Of a stretch of 46,946 nucleotides of DNA, positions 22,103 through 30,445 are shown one piece after another; positions within the stretch are counted from its first letter, which is position 1, and every line of letters begins with the position of its first letter. The translations under genes and the position numbers were made by a program. This DNA comes from Nocardioides sp. (GTDB lineage Bacteria > Actinomycetota > Actinomycetes > Propionibacteriales > Nocardioidaceae). Location of the stretch: assembly GCA_025965275.1 (NCBI GenBank), contig JAOPXG010000041.1:1-46946 (forward strand), in the 5' to 3' direction. The notes below the pieces were generated by a model. The model made no database searches. It was not told the DNA's origin and worked only from the letters and a program-made list of their open reading frames with translations.

Positions 22103-23302
22103 TCACGCGGTGAGCTCGTGAGCGATGTGCTCGCCGATGGGAAGACACGCGGTCGCGGCGGGCGAGGGCGCGTTCAGGACATGCAGCACGGCCCCGGCAC
22201 GGAGGAAGAGGAAGTCATCGACGAGGTCGCCGGTGCGGGTCACGGCCTGGGCGCGGACCCCGGAGCCCGACTTGCGCACGTCGTCGACGCGGAGCTCAGG
22301 CAACATGGGCTGCGCTGCCTTGACGAGGGCCCTGCCCGTGATCGATCGGATGATCTCCCGGGCACCGGTCGGCCCGTACTTGCGGGCCAGGCGCCACGAC
22401 CCGGGGAACGACAGCGACTCCCAGACATCGCGCGGCACGACGTCCGACCACGAGTAGCCCTCGCGCGCCAGCGCCGGTACCGCGTTGGGACCGATGTGCA
22501 CGGTGCCGTCGATGCCACGGGTGAGGTGGACACCGAGGAACGGGAGGTCCGGGTCCGGGACGGGATAGACCAGACCGCTGACCAGGAAGGCCCGGTCCGG
22601 GATCAGCTCGCTGTACTCGCCTCTGAAGGGCAGGATGCGGATCTGCGGATCCAACCCTGACGCCCGAGCGATCCGGTCGCTGTGGAGGCCGGCGCAGACC
22701 GCCACCCGCTCCGCTTCGAGATCGTCGTCCACCAGGTGGACGCGTGCGGTCGTGCCGACGGTGGTCACCGACCTGACGCTCACGCCGGTGCGCACCTCTC
22801 CCCCGCCGTCGACCACGTCGCGCGCCAGGGCAGCCGCGACGTCGCGGTAGTCGACTCGGCCCGTGGAGGCGACCTCGATCGCGGCCAGCACTCGCAGATG
22901 GGGCTCGCGCTCGGTGATCTCCTCTGCGCTGACCCGGCGGGCAGGGACCCCGTTGCGGCGTCCGAGCTCGAGCAGCCGATCGAGCTGGTCGAGCTCGCGG
23001 CGGCTCGTGGCGACGACGAGCTTTCCGGGGACGTCGAAGTCGACGCCCTTCTCGACGCAGTACGCCTTGAGCGACGCCGCCCCGGAGACCGCCAGCCGGG
23101 CCTTGAGCGAACCCGGCTTGTAATACAGCCCTGAGTGGATGACACCGGAGTTGTGCCCCGTCTGGTGAGCGGCGGGGCCGGACTCCTTCTCAAGCACGAT
23201 CACCGGGCGTGCCGGTTCGGCGCGCTGCAGGGACCGGGCGACCGACAGTCCGACCACGCCCGCGCCCACCACGACATGGGGGCGCATCAGAAGAGGTCCC
23301 AC
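22103..23302 (-). CDS. L-2-hydroxyglutarate oxidase-like FAD oxidase (LhgO family)
   Basis: 399 aa; VVGAGVVGLSVARSLQ, HNSGVIHSGLYYKPGSLKARL, PFRGEYSEL, PFLGVHLTRGIDG. Confidence 0.88.
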   Translation of the reverse strand: MGPLLMRPHVVVGAGVVGLSVARSLQRAEPARPVIVLEKESGPAAHQTGHNSGVIHSGLYYKPGSLKARLAVSGAASLKAYCVEKGVDFDVPGKLVVATSRRELDQLDRLLELGRRNGVPARRVSAEEITEREPHLRVLAAIEVASTGRVDYRDVAAALARDVVDGGGEVRTGVSVRSVTTVGTTARVHLVDDDLEAERVAVCAGLHSDRIARASGLDPQIRILPFRGEYSELIPDRAFLVSGLVYPVPDPDLPFLGVHLTRGIDGTVHIGPNAVPALAREGYSWSDVVPRDVWESLSFPGSWRLARKYGPTGAREIIRSITGRALVKAAQPMLPELRVDDVRKSGSGVRAQAVTRTGDLVDDFLFLRAGAVLHVLNAPSPAATACLPIGEHIAHELTA

Positions 23303-24033
23303 CAGATCTCACGCTGCTGAGCCTCGGCCCCGGTCTCCTCGAGCACGATTGCACCGTTGCGCAGGACGTAGACCCGGTCCACGATCGACGTGATCGCCTT
23401 GACGTTCTGCTCGACGATCAGCACGCTCATGTCGCGCTCGCGAGCCAGGTCCTTGATGATCTTGAACGTCGTCTCGACGACCGCAGGCGAGATACCGAGC
23501 GACGGCTCGTCGAGCAGCATCAGCTTGGGGTGCGCCATCAGCGCGATACCCAGAGAGAGCTGCCGCTGCTGGCCGCCGGAGAACCTTCCGGCGATGCTCT
23601 CCCGACGGTCGCCGAGGATCGGGAAGATCTCGAAGACCTCATCCATCCGCCGTCGTACCTCGGTGCGGTCGGTGACACCTGAGGCACCCAGCTCGAGGTT
23701 CTGACTGACCTTGAGATCGCGGAAGATCGGTGTCGTCGCGGGGGTGATGGACATTCCCTGGCGCACCATCTTGACGCTGCTCGTGCGGCTGACCGATCGG
23801 CCCTGGAACTCGATCTCACCACTCGTGAGAGGAACCATCCGGATCAGGGTCTTGAGAAGCGTCGTCTTGCCGGCACCGTTGTGGCCGAGCACGCCGACGA
23901 CCTCGCCGGCGGCAACGTGCAGGCTCACGTCGGAGAGCACTCGCTGCTTGCCGTAGCCGGCCGTGATGCCGGTTGCCGTGAGTAGTGAGGTAGTGGTCTG
24001 GGGGTCTGTCGGTGTCTGCAACATGGTCCTCAC
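23287..24033 (-). CDS. Branched-chain-type ABC transporter ATP-binding protein (LivF family)
   Basis: 248 aa; Walker A GHNGAGKTT, signature FSGGQQRQLSLG, Walker B LMLLDEPSLG. Confidence 0.94.
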   Translation of the reverse strand: MRTMLQTPTDPQTTTSLLTATGITAGYGKQRVLSDVSLHVAAGEVVGVLGHNGAGKTTLLKTLIRMVPLTSGEIEFQGRSVSRTSSVKMVRQGMSITPATTPIFRDLKVSQNLELGASGVTDRTEVRRRMDEVFEIFPILGDRRESIAGRFSGGQQRQLSLGIALMAHPKLMLLDEPSLGISPAVVETTFKIIKDLARERDMSVLIVEQNVKAITSIVDRVYVLRNGAIVLEETGAEAQQREIWWDLF

Positions 24034-25808
24034 GTCCCGAAGTAGAGCTCGGCGAGTTCACGACGGCCCATCAGCTCGTCGACGGTGCCCTCGGCGATGA
24101 CGGTGCCTTGGTCCAGGAAGACGGCGCGATCGGCGAGCCGCTGGACGAAATGGACGCTGTGCTCGACCAGGCACACCGTGTGGCCCAGGTCGCGGAGCCG
24201 TCCGATGCCGCTGATCACCTTCTCCACGCTTGCCGGGTCGACGCCGCTGGTGGGTTCGTCGAGCAGCAGGACGTCGCAGTCGGTGGCAAGAAGCCGAGCG
24301 ATCGCCACCAGCTTCTGGTCCCCGTAGGAAAGCTCACTGACTCGGACGTTGGCCCGGTCCGCGATGCCGAGGAGTGCCATGCAGTCCAGAGCCTTCTGCC
24401 GGACGAGGCGCTCGTTGCGTCGTACCGCCAAGGGTGTGAACACCAGTCGGAGGAACTTCTCCCCGGCCTGCCCCTGGACGCCCATGGCGACGTTGTCCCA
24501 TGCGGTCAGCTGCTGACAGACCCGCACGTCCTGGAAGGACCGCGCCAGGCCCCGCTGGGCCAGGTCGTACGCCGGCTTGCCCGTCACCTCGACACCGCGC
24601 AGATGCACACGACCCGAGTCGGCCCGCAGGCCGCCGCACATCATGTTGAAGATCGTCGTCTTGCCTGCCCCGTTGGGACCGATCAGAGCGGTGACCTGGC
24701 CGCGCTCGAGCGTGAAGGTCGCTCCGTTCACCGCCTTGAGCCCACCGAAGCTCTTCTGCAGGTCGAAGACCTCGACGATCGGAACTGAATCCGGGCCCGA
24801 GTCTCGCGACTCGACGTGCCGCAACCGTCCGAGCGCCTCCTCCTCGGTCGGGATGACCTTCGGAGGCTTGCCGCCGCCGCGGCCGAGCAGTCGGCCGAAG
24901 CCGACGCCTTCGGGCAGGATGCCCGCAGGCCTCAGCCGCATCATCACGACCAACGCAGCACCGTAGATGACGGCCTGCCACGGGATCGCGGAGTCGCCGA
25001 CGAACTGACGCAGGAAGGGCTCGAGCGAGCCCAGCACGATGGCTCCGATGACGGTGCCCCACAGGTTGCCGACGCCACCCAGCACGACGACCGCGACGAT
25101 CAGGATCGAGAGGTTCAGGTTGAAGTTGCTCGGCACCACGGAGCCGTAGTAGAAGGCCGACAGCGCTCCCACCCCTCCCGCGATCGCGGCGCTGATGCTG
25201 AAGGCGAGGAGTTCGGGGAAGACCGGGTTCTTGCCGACGCTTGCCACCGCGGACTCGTGCTCGCGGATGCCCTTCAGCAGCCGGCCGAACGGCGACTCCC
25301 CCAACGCCCAACAGGCGGCGAAGGCGAAGACCGTGGCGATGAGCATGATCCAGATGAACTTCTCCGGCTCGAAGAAGACCGTTCCGCCGATGGTGATGGG
25401 CGGGATCCCCGACAGTCCGTAGGGCCCACCAGTGACGTTGTCGAGGACGCCCATGAGCTGATTGGCCACGAGCTGGAAGGCCAGGGTCAGCAGGATGAGG
25501 TACTCGCCGCGGACCAGTCGTACGGCGGGGATGGAGATCAGCAGCGCCGCCAGGAACGCGACGACCATCGCTGCGAGAAGGGCGGGGAACCAGCTCCAGC
25601 TGTAGCCCGTCTGCAGGCCTGCCGTCGCGACGCCACCGAGTTCGTCGACGGTCGGCAGTGTGAGCCGGGCCGCGGTGAACGCGCCGATGCCGTAGAACAC
25701 GGCGTGCGCCATCGACACGCGGCCGGCATAGCCGAGGAGCAGGTTGAGCGACAGCGCCAGAGTCATCAGGATCAGGACGGAGATGGCGATGTCCGAGTAG
25801 TAACTCAT
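24030..25808 (-). CDS. Fused LivM permease - LivG ATPase
   Basis: 593 aa from MSYYSDIAISVLILMTLALSLNLLLGYAGRVSMAHA (LivM) continuing into a LivG ATPase (GPNGAGKTTIFNMM, LLLDEPTSGVDP). Confidence 0.94.
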   Translation of the reverse strand: MSYYSDIAISVLILMTLALSLNLLLGYAGRVSMAHAVFYGIGAFTAARLTLPTVDELGGVATAGLQTGYSWSWFPALLAAMVVAFLAALLISIPAVRLVRGEYLILLTLAFQLVANQLMGVLDNVTGGPYGLSGIPPITIGGTVFFEPEKFIWIMLIATVFAFAACWALGESPFGRLLKGIREHESAVASVGKNPVFPELLAFSISAAIAGGVGALSAFYYGSVVPSNFNLNLSILIVAVVVLGGVGNLWGTVIGAIVLGSLEPFLRQFVGDSAIPWQAVIYGAALVVMMRLRPAGILPEGVGFGRLLGRGGGKPPKVIPTEEEALGRLRHVESRDSGPDSVPIVEVFDLQKSFGGLKAVNGATFTLERGQVTALIGPNGAGKTTIFNMMCGGLRADSGRVHLRGVEVTGKPAYDLAQRGLARSFQDVRVCQQLTAWDNVAMGVQGQAGEKFLRLVFTPLAVRRNERLVRQKALDCMALLGIADRANVRVSELSYGDQKLVAIARLLATDCDVLLLDEPTSGVDPASVEKVISGIGRLRDLGHTVCLVEHSVHFVQRLADRAVFLDQGTVIAEGTVDELMGRRELAELYFGT

Positions 25809-26683
25809 CAGGCAGCGGCCTTTCCGAGCAGACCCTGCGGCCTGATGAGGAGGACGAGGAACATGGCACCGAAGACGACGACAGGTCCGTAGTCGACCTG
25901 GAGGTAGAGCGCGCTCCAGCTGCTGAGCAGACCGAGCGCCAGCCCGCCGAGCGCTGCGCCCCACTGGGAGCCGATGCCTCCGAGGAACGCAGCGATGAAG
26001 CCGGTGAGGGTCGGTTGGAGTCCCATCGTCGGTGTCGCTACTCCTCGTGTGGTGAAGAGGAGCCCGGCCACCGCGATGAGGAAGGAGCCGATGACGAAGA
26101 CGACCGTGTAGACGCGGTTGCCGTCGATGCCGACCGCCTCAGCCATGGTGGGGTTGGTGCGCATCGCGGTCACGGACCGGCCGAACCTGGTCTTGACGAT
26201 GAAGGTTGCGACGGCGGCGATGAGCGCCCAGGCGACGAGCACGGCGATGACGTCCTGGCGCGAGATCGTCACCGAGCCGAGCTCGTAGGTCGGGTTGTCC
26301 GGCCGAGGGAGCGTCTTGTTGTCAGGTCCGAACACGATCTGCAGGAGGTTGGGGAACGCGACGCTGATGCCGAGTGACACCAAGAAGATGGTCAACAGCG
26401 TCGCGTTCCTCTTCCGCATCGGGCGGTAGAACACGATCTCGATCAGCACACCCAGGACCACCCCGGTCGCCAGGCCGAAGAGCAGGGCCAGGCCGAAGGG
26501 CAGGCCCAGCGCCTCCGACGCCCAGACCGCGCCGTACGCGGCACCGGCGTACGCCACGGCGTGTGCCAGGTGGAAGATCCTCGTCGTCGCGTAGATGACT
26601 CCGAAGCTCACACCGAGCAGTGCGTAGGTCGACCCGACGACGATGCCCGAGACGGTCAGTTGGGCGAACAGATTGAGATCCAT
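25808..26683 (-). CDS. Branched-chain-type ABC transporter permease (LivH family)
   Basis: 291 aa hydrophobic protein; ALLGVSFGVIYATTRIFHLAHA; stop/start overlap with LivM-LivG. Confidence 0.94.
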   Translation of the reverse strand: MDLNLFAQLTVSGIVVGSTYALLGVSFGVIYATTRIFHLAHAVAYAGAAYGAVWASEALGLPFGLALLFGLATGVVLGVLIEIVFYRPMRKRNATLLTIFLVSLGISVAFPNLLQIVFGPDNKTLPRPDNPTYELGSVTISRQDVIAVLVAWALIAAVATFIVKTRFGRSVTAMRTNPTMAEAVGIDGNRVYTVVFVIGSFLIAVAGLLFTTRGVATPTMGLQPTLTGFIAAFLGGIGSQWGAALGGLALGLLSSWSALYLQVDYGPVVVFGAMFLVLLIRPQGLLGKAAA

Positions 26684-26706
26684 GAGACTCCCCGATGTCG
26701 GTCAGG

Positions 26707-28071
26707 TCAGGAGACGAGGGCGGTCGTGGGATCGGCGTCGGCGCTGATCTTCACGATGTCGGCGATCTTCTTCGGCTGGCCGTTCGTCACGCTGAACACG
26801 CCCATCGGCTTGGAGATGGTGTGGTCGGCGGGGTTGAAGGTGACCTCACCCGTGGACTTCGCGTCACCGCCGTAGAGCGACTTGAAGGTCGGGTTCTCCA
26901 CCAGGGAGTTCTGCAGCTGCGTCGTGTCGGTCGCGTCGCCACCCGCCGCGAGCACGCGACGGACCAGCTCCCACACGAAGAAGACCTCTTCGTAGTAGTT
27001 CGCGCCGTAGTACTCAGGTGCCTCGCCGTAGGAGTCCTGGTAGCCCTTGACGAAGATCTTGTTCCACGGGTTGGGGTTCGCCGGGTCGTAGAAGTCGGTC
27101 GCGAAGTTGTAGGTGTCGTACGAGGCGCCGGCGACCTTGGCCGCCTGCTCGGTGAACTCGATGCCGATGATCGGGACGGTCACGTTGGCCTCGCGCATCT
27201 GCTTGACCAGGTAGCCGACGTCGTCGCCGAAGCTGAAGGTCAAGATCGCGTCCGGTGAGGTCGACTTGATCCGGGCGACGATCGAGCTGAAGTCCGTCGC
27301 GCCGACATCGTGCTGCTCGTTGGCGACGACCGTGCCGCCGGTGAGGGCCTTCCAGGCGGCAGGGCCGATCGTGCTCGCACCGGCGACCCCGTTCTCCTGG
27401 GTGCCGACGATCGCCAGCTTCGTGGCGTCGGGGAACTGCTTCGCGACCCACGCCAAGGCGCCCGGGCAGGGGTCGTCGCCGAAGATCATGCGGGTCTGCC
27501 ACAGGAAGTCCTTGCCGACCTGACCCGGGCTCGAGCCGCCACCGTTGAAGGACAGCAGCTTGCTCTGGGCGATCTGCGGGACGATGGCCTCACTCGGGGC
27601 CCCGTACGACGTCTGCAGGATCTTGATCTTCTCCTGGGTGATGAGCTGACGGGTCGCGGCGATGGCGGTCGGGACGTCCCCGCTCTTGTGGTCGGCCACG
27701 TGGACGTCGTAGGTGATCCCGTCGGCGGCCTTGATCTGCGCAGCGGCCAGCTGGGCGCCCTGACTCATCACCTTGCCGAAGAAGGAGCCCTGGCCCGTCA
27801 TCGCCAGGAGCATTCCGGCGGAGAGGGTGACCTCGGAGCCGCCGGTCTTACCGCCGGGCCCGAAGATCGCCGTCAGACCGTTGGCGGCCTGCGGGTCGAC
27901 GTTGCTGGTGTTGATGCTGCTGGAGGATCCCGAGTCGCTCCCGCCGCATGCGGCCAGGAGGCTCACGCCGCCGAGGACGGCGGCGCCGCTCAGGAAGCCG
28001 CGACGCGAGACGTCGACGGACGGAAAGCTCAGACGAGACGGGGTGCTCGCTGACATACGACGCTTGCTCAT
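26707..28071 (-). CDS. Liv-type ABC transporter substrate-binding protein (RR motif plus lipobox)
   Basis: 454 aa; VSRRGFLSGAAVLGGVSLLAACGG followed by a periplasmic-binding type 1 domain. Confidence 0.93.
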   Translation of the reverse strand: MSKRRMSASTPSRLSFPSVDVSRRGFLSGAAVLGGVSLLAACGGSDSGSSSSINTSNVDPQAANGLTAIFGPGGKTGGSEVTLSAGMLLAMTGQGSFFGKVMSQGAQLAAAQIKAADGITYDVHVADHKSGDVPTAIAATRQLITQEKIKILQTSYGAPSEAIVPQIAQSKLLSFNGGGSSPGQVGKDFLWQTRMIFGDDPCPGALAWVAKQFPDATKLAIVGTQENGVAGASTIGPAAWKALTGGTVVANEQHDVGATDFSSIVARIKSTSPDAILTFSFGDDVGYLVKQMREANVTVPIIGIEFTEQAAKVAGASYDTYNFATDFYDPANPNPWNKIFVKGYQDSYGEAPEYYGANYYEEVFFVWELVRRVLAAGGDATDTTQLQNSLVENPTFKSLYGGDAKSTGEVTFNPADHTISKPMGVFSVTNGQPKKIADIVKISADADPTTALVS

Positions 28072-28151
28072 TCTCTACTCCTCATGGCTGCGCGGGATTG
28101 CGCCTGGTTGGTTCGATGGGGTGGTGCCGGTTGTTCGTCTTGCGGTGTCCC

Positions 28152-28176
28152 CGTGCACGAGCCGTGGCTCGGCACG
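28152..28176. repeat. 11-bp hairpin with one bulge between SDR and substrate-binding protein genes
   Basis: CGTGC-a-CGAGCC-GT-GGCTCG-GCACG read directly. Confidence 0.7.
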
Positions 28177-28197
28177 TCGCGAGAGGGACGGCACTGC

Positions 28198-28959
28198 TCA
28201 GCTCACGCCGCCGTCGATGACGAGGATCTGGCCCGTCATGTAGGACGCGGCGTCGGAGGCGAGGAAGAGAACGCCGCCGGCGATCTCGTCCGGGCTTCCC
28301 TGCCGTCCAAGAGGCACCACCTGACGAACGGCGGACTCCTGCGACTCTCGACCCCCCATGAAATCGATGGCCGGTTGGTTGAACGGGGTGTCGATCCAGC
28401 CCGGGCAGATGGTGTTGACACGGATCCGGCTGGGGGCGAGCTCGGCGGCCAGCGCCTTGCTGAACCCGACGATCGCGCCCTTCGAGGCGGAGTACCCGGT
28501 CATGCCGGGACCGCCCTTGATCGCTGCCAGCGACGCCGTGAAGACGATCGCGCCGCCGCCCTGCAGATGGGGCGTGATGTGCTTGGCGCCGAGGAAGCAG
28601 TGCCGCGGATTCACCCGGAAGAGCGCATCCCACTCGTCGACCTCGAAGTCGGTGACCGGGCCCGAGCGCTGCAACCCGGCGTTGAAGAATCCGACGTCGA
28701 GACCACCCAGCCGGTCAGCGGCCGTGTCGATGAGGTTCTTCATCGCGGTCTCGTCGGTGACGTCCGTCTCGACGAAGGACGCCGTCCCGCCGGTGGCGGT
28801 GATCAGGGAGATCGTCTCGGCAGCGCCGGCGGTGTCGATGTCGCCGATCACGAGATGGGCTCCGTGCAGGGCGAGCAGCTGAGCAGTGGCGCGCCCGATG
28901 TTGGCGGCACCACCGGTCATCACGACGCGCTTGCCGACGAGCTGGCGAAGTTCAGTCAT
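28198..28959 (-). CDS. Short-chain dehydrogenase/reductase
   Basis: 253 aa; TGGAANIGRATAQ, YSASKGAIVGF, C-terminal ILVIDGGVS. Confidence 0.94.
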   Translation of the reverse strand: MTELRQLVGKRVVMTGGAANIGRATAQLLALHGAHLVIGDIDTAGAAETISLITATGGTASFVETDVTDETAMKNLIDTAADRLGGLDVGFFNAGLQRSGPVTDFEVDEWDALFRVNPRHCFLGAKHITPHLQGGGAIVFTASLAAIKGGPGMTGYSASKGAIVGFSKALAAELAPSRIRVNTICPGWIDTPFNQPAIDFMGGRESQESAVRQVVPLGRQGSPDEIAGGVLFLASDAASYMTGQILVIDGGVS

Positions 28960-28965
28960 GAGGGA

Positions 28966-29382
28966 TCACGCACCGAGGGCCGCGGCGCCTGCGGCGGCGA
29001 CCTCGTGGTCCTGATCCGGTGTCCCGCCGGCGACGCCGATCGCGCCGAGGACCACGCCGTCGACGGTGACCAGCACTCCGCCACCGAAGGTGATGAGGGC
29101 TCGGCCGACCGCCAGGTGGGCGGTGTGCAGCCCGTACAGCGGGCCGCCCGGCTGCGCGAGGCTCTCGGCGTCGCGGGTGTCGCAGCCGAGCGATCGCGAC
29201 GTGTATGCCTTGGCCTGCGAGATCGCCACGCTGGCGAGCAGAGCGTCATCCATGCGGGCGAAGGCGAGCAGCTCGCGACCGTCATCGATCACGGAGATCG
29301 AAGACGGCGACGCGATCTCGGCAGCCTTCGCGATGCTCGCGGCGAGGGCGGACTGGGCCTGGTCGAGGGAAAGCGATGCCAC
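28966..29382 (-). CDS. GlcG/HbpS-like heme-binding domain protein
   Basis: 138 aa; ARMDDALLASVAISQAKAYTS...GGVLVTVDGVVLGAIGVAGGTPDQDHEVAAAG. Confidence 0.88.
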   Translation of the reverse strand: MASLSLDQAQSALAASIAKAAEIASPSSISVIDDGRELLAFARMDDALLASVAISQAKAYTSRSLGCDTRDAESLAQPGGPLYGLHTAHLAVGRALITFGGGVLVTVDGVVLGAIGVAGGTPDQDHEVAAAGAAALGA

Positions 29383-29407
29383 TGTTGCTCCTTGTGGTTG
29401 GGGTGAG

Positions 29408-30220
29408 TCAGGTGATGGTGAGCGCGATGGGACGCACCGGAGATCCGGTGACGCCCTCGAACTTGAGCGGCAGGCAGACGAAGAGGAACTCGGTCGATCC
29501 GCTGGCCGAGAGGTCCTCGAGGTCGACGTTCTCGAGGATGTAGATCCCCGACTCGTAGATCAGGATGGTGTGACAGGGCAGCGATCCCAGGTCCGGGTCG
29601 ACGTGGTCGGTCACGTCGAAGGCGACGTTGTCGGCGCCGCACAGATGGGGCTTGTGGGACGCGAGCCAGCGCGCTGCCTCCGGCCCAACACCCGGGCCGT
29701 TCAGGTAGGTCTCCGGGTCGTTGTAGTGGCGACCGTTGCCGGTGCGCACCAGGACGCAGTCCCCCTCCGCCAGGGTGACGCCTGCCTTGGCCGCCGTGCT
29801 GACCAGGTCGTCCTCGGTCACGAGATACTCGGCAGGCAGGCAGTCGACGCCCTTCGCGGCAGCGACGTCGAGCAGGATGCCGCGTCGGAAGATGGGCTTG
29901 ATCGTCTCGACCCCGAGCTCCGTGAACCCACGCGGCGTCTGGATCTCCGGGGTGACCTGGATCCCCCCGAACATCTGCATCTCCACGGCCTGGTGACACA
30001 AGGCGTCGATGTGCGTGCCCGAGTGCTCCTGCATTGTGATCGTGCCCGAGGCGCTGGTCCGGCTGCCGCCGCCCTCCGCCAGCTCGTGGCGGCGGTGCAA
30101 CGCGTAGATGAAGCCGGGCCAGTGCGCGTGGTAGATCGGAGCCCCGATGTAGCGGACGTGCTCGAGCTCGAAGGTGCGAGCCTGTCCAAGGCTCTGGACG
30201 AGCGTCTCCAGGTCAGCCAC
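29408..30220 (-). CDS. Cyclase family protein (kynurenine formamidase-like metal hydrolase)
   Basis: 271 aa from GTG at 30220 (VADLETLVQSLG); metal motif EHSGTHIDALCH. Confidence 0.87.
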   Translation of the reverse strand: MADLETLVQSLGQARTFELEHVRYIGAPIYHAHWPGFIYALHRRHELAEGGGSRTSASGTITMQEHSGTHIDALCHQAVEMQMFGGIQVTPEIQTPRGFTELGVETIKPIFRRGILLDVAAAKGVDCLPAEYLVTEDDLVSTAAKAGVTLAEGDCVLVRTGNGRHYNDPETYLNGPGVGPEAARWLASHKPHLCGADNVAFDVTDHVDPDLGSLPCHTILIYESGIYILENVDLEDLSASGSTEFLFVCLPLKFEGVTGSPVRPIALTIT

Positions 30221-30332
30221 GTGTCGCCGCCAGCACCGGCGCGACGAGCTCGCGCAATGAGCCAGCACCCACGCTGACATCCAGAATCCGCATGTTTCGA
30301 CATCCTCAGATCGGTGAGACGGGCACCACATT

Positions 30333-30355
30333 CGTGTTTCGGTATAGTAAACACG
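30333..30355. promoter_or_regulatory. Perfect 7-bp inverted repeat CGTGTTT-N9-AAACACG enclosing TATAGT
   Basis: Read directly in the intergenic region between the divergent cyclase (-) and MFS (+) genes. Confidence 0.6.
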
Positions 30356-30374
30356 TATCGCACAGAGAAACAAG
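30335..30374. promoter_or_regulatory. Candidate operator: TGTTTCG-N24-AGAAACAAG upstream of catabolic unit
   Basis: TGTTTCG at 30335-30341 and AGAAACAAG at 30366-30374; same pair at 16932-16972. Confidence 0.45.
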
Positions 30375-30445
30375 AGGGTTGTCTGGACGGCGCCGGGAAT
30401 GACGGGCGTGGGCCTAGTCCGGCGCGAGGAGGGAGCACCAAAGCC

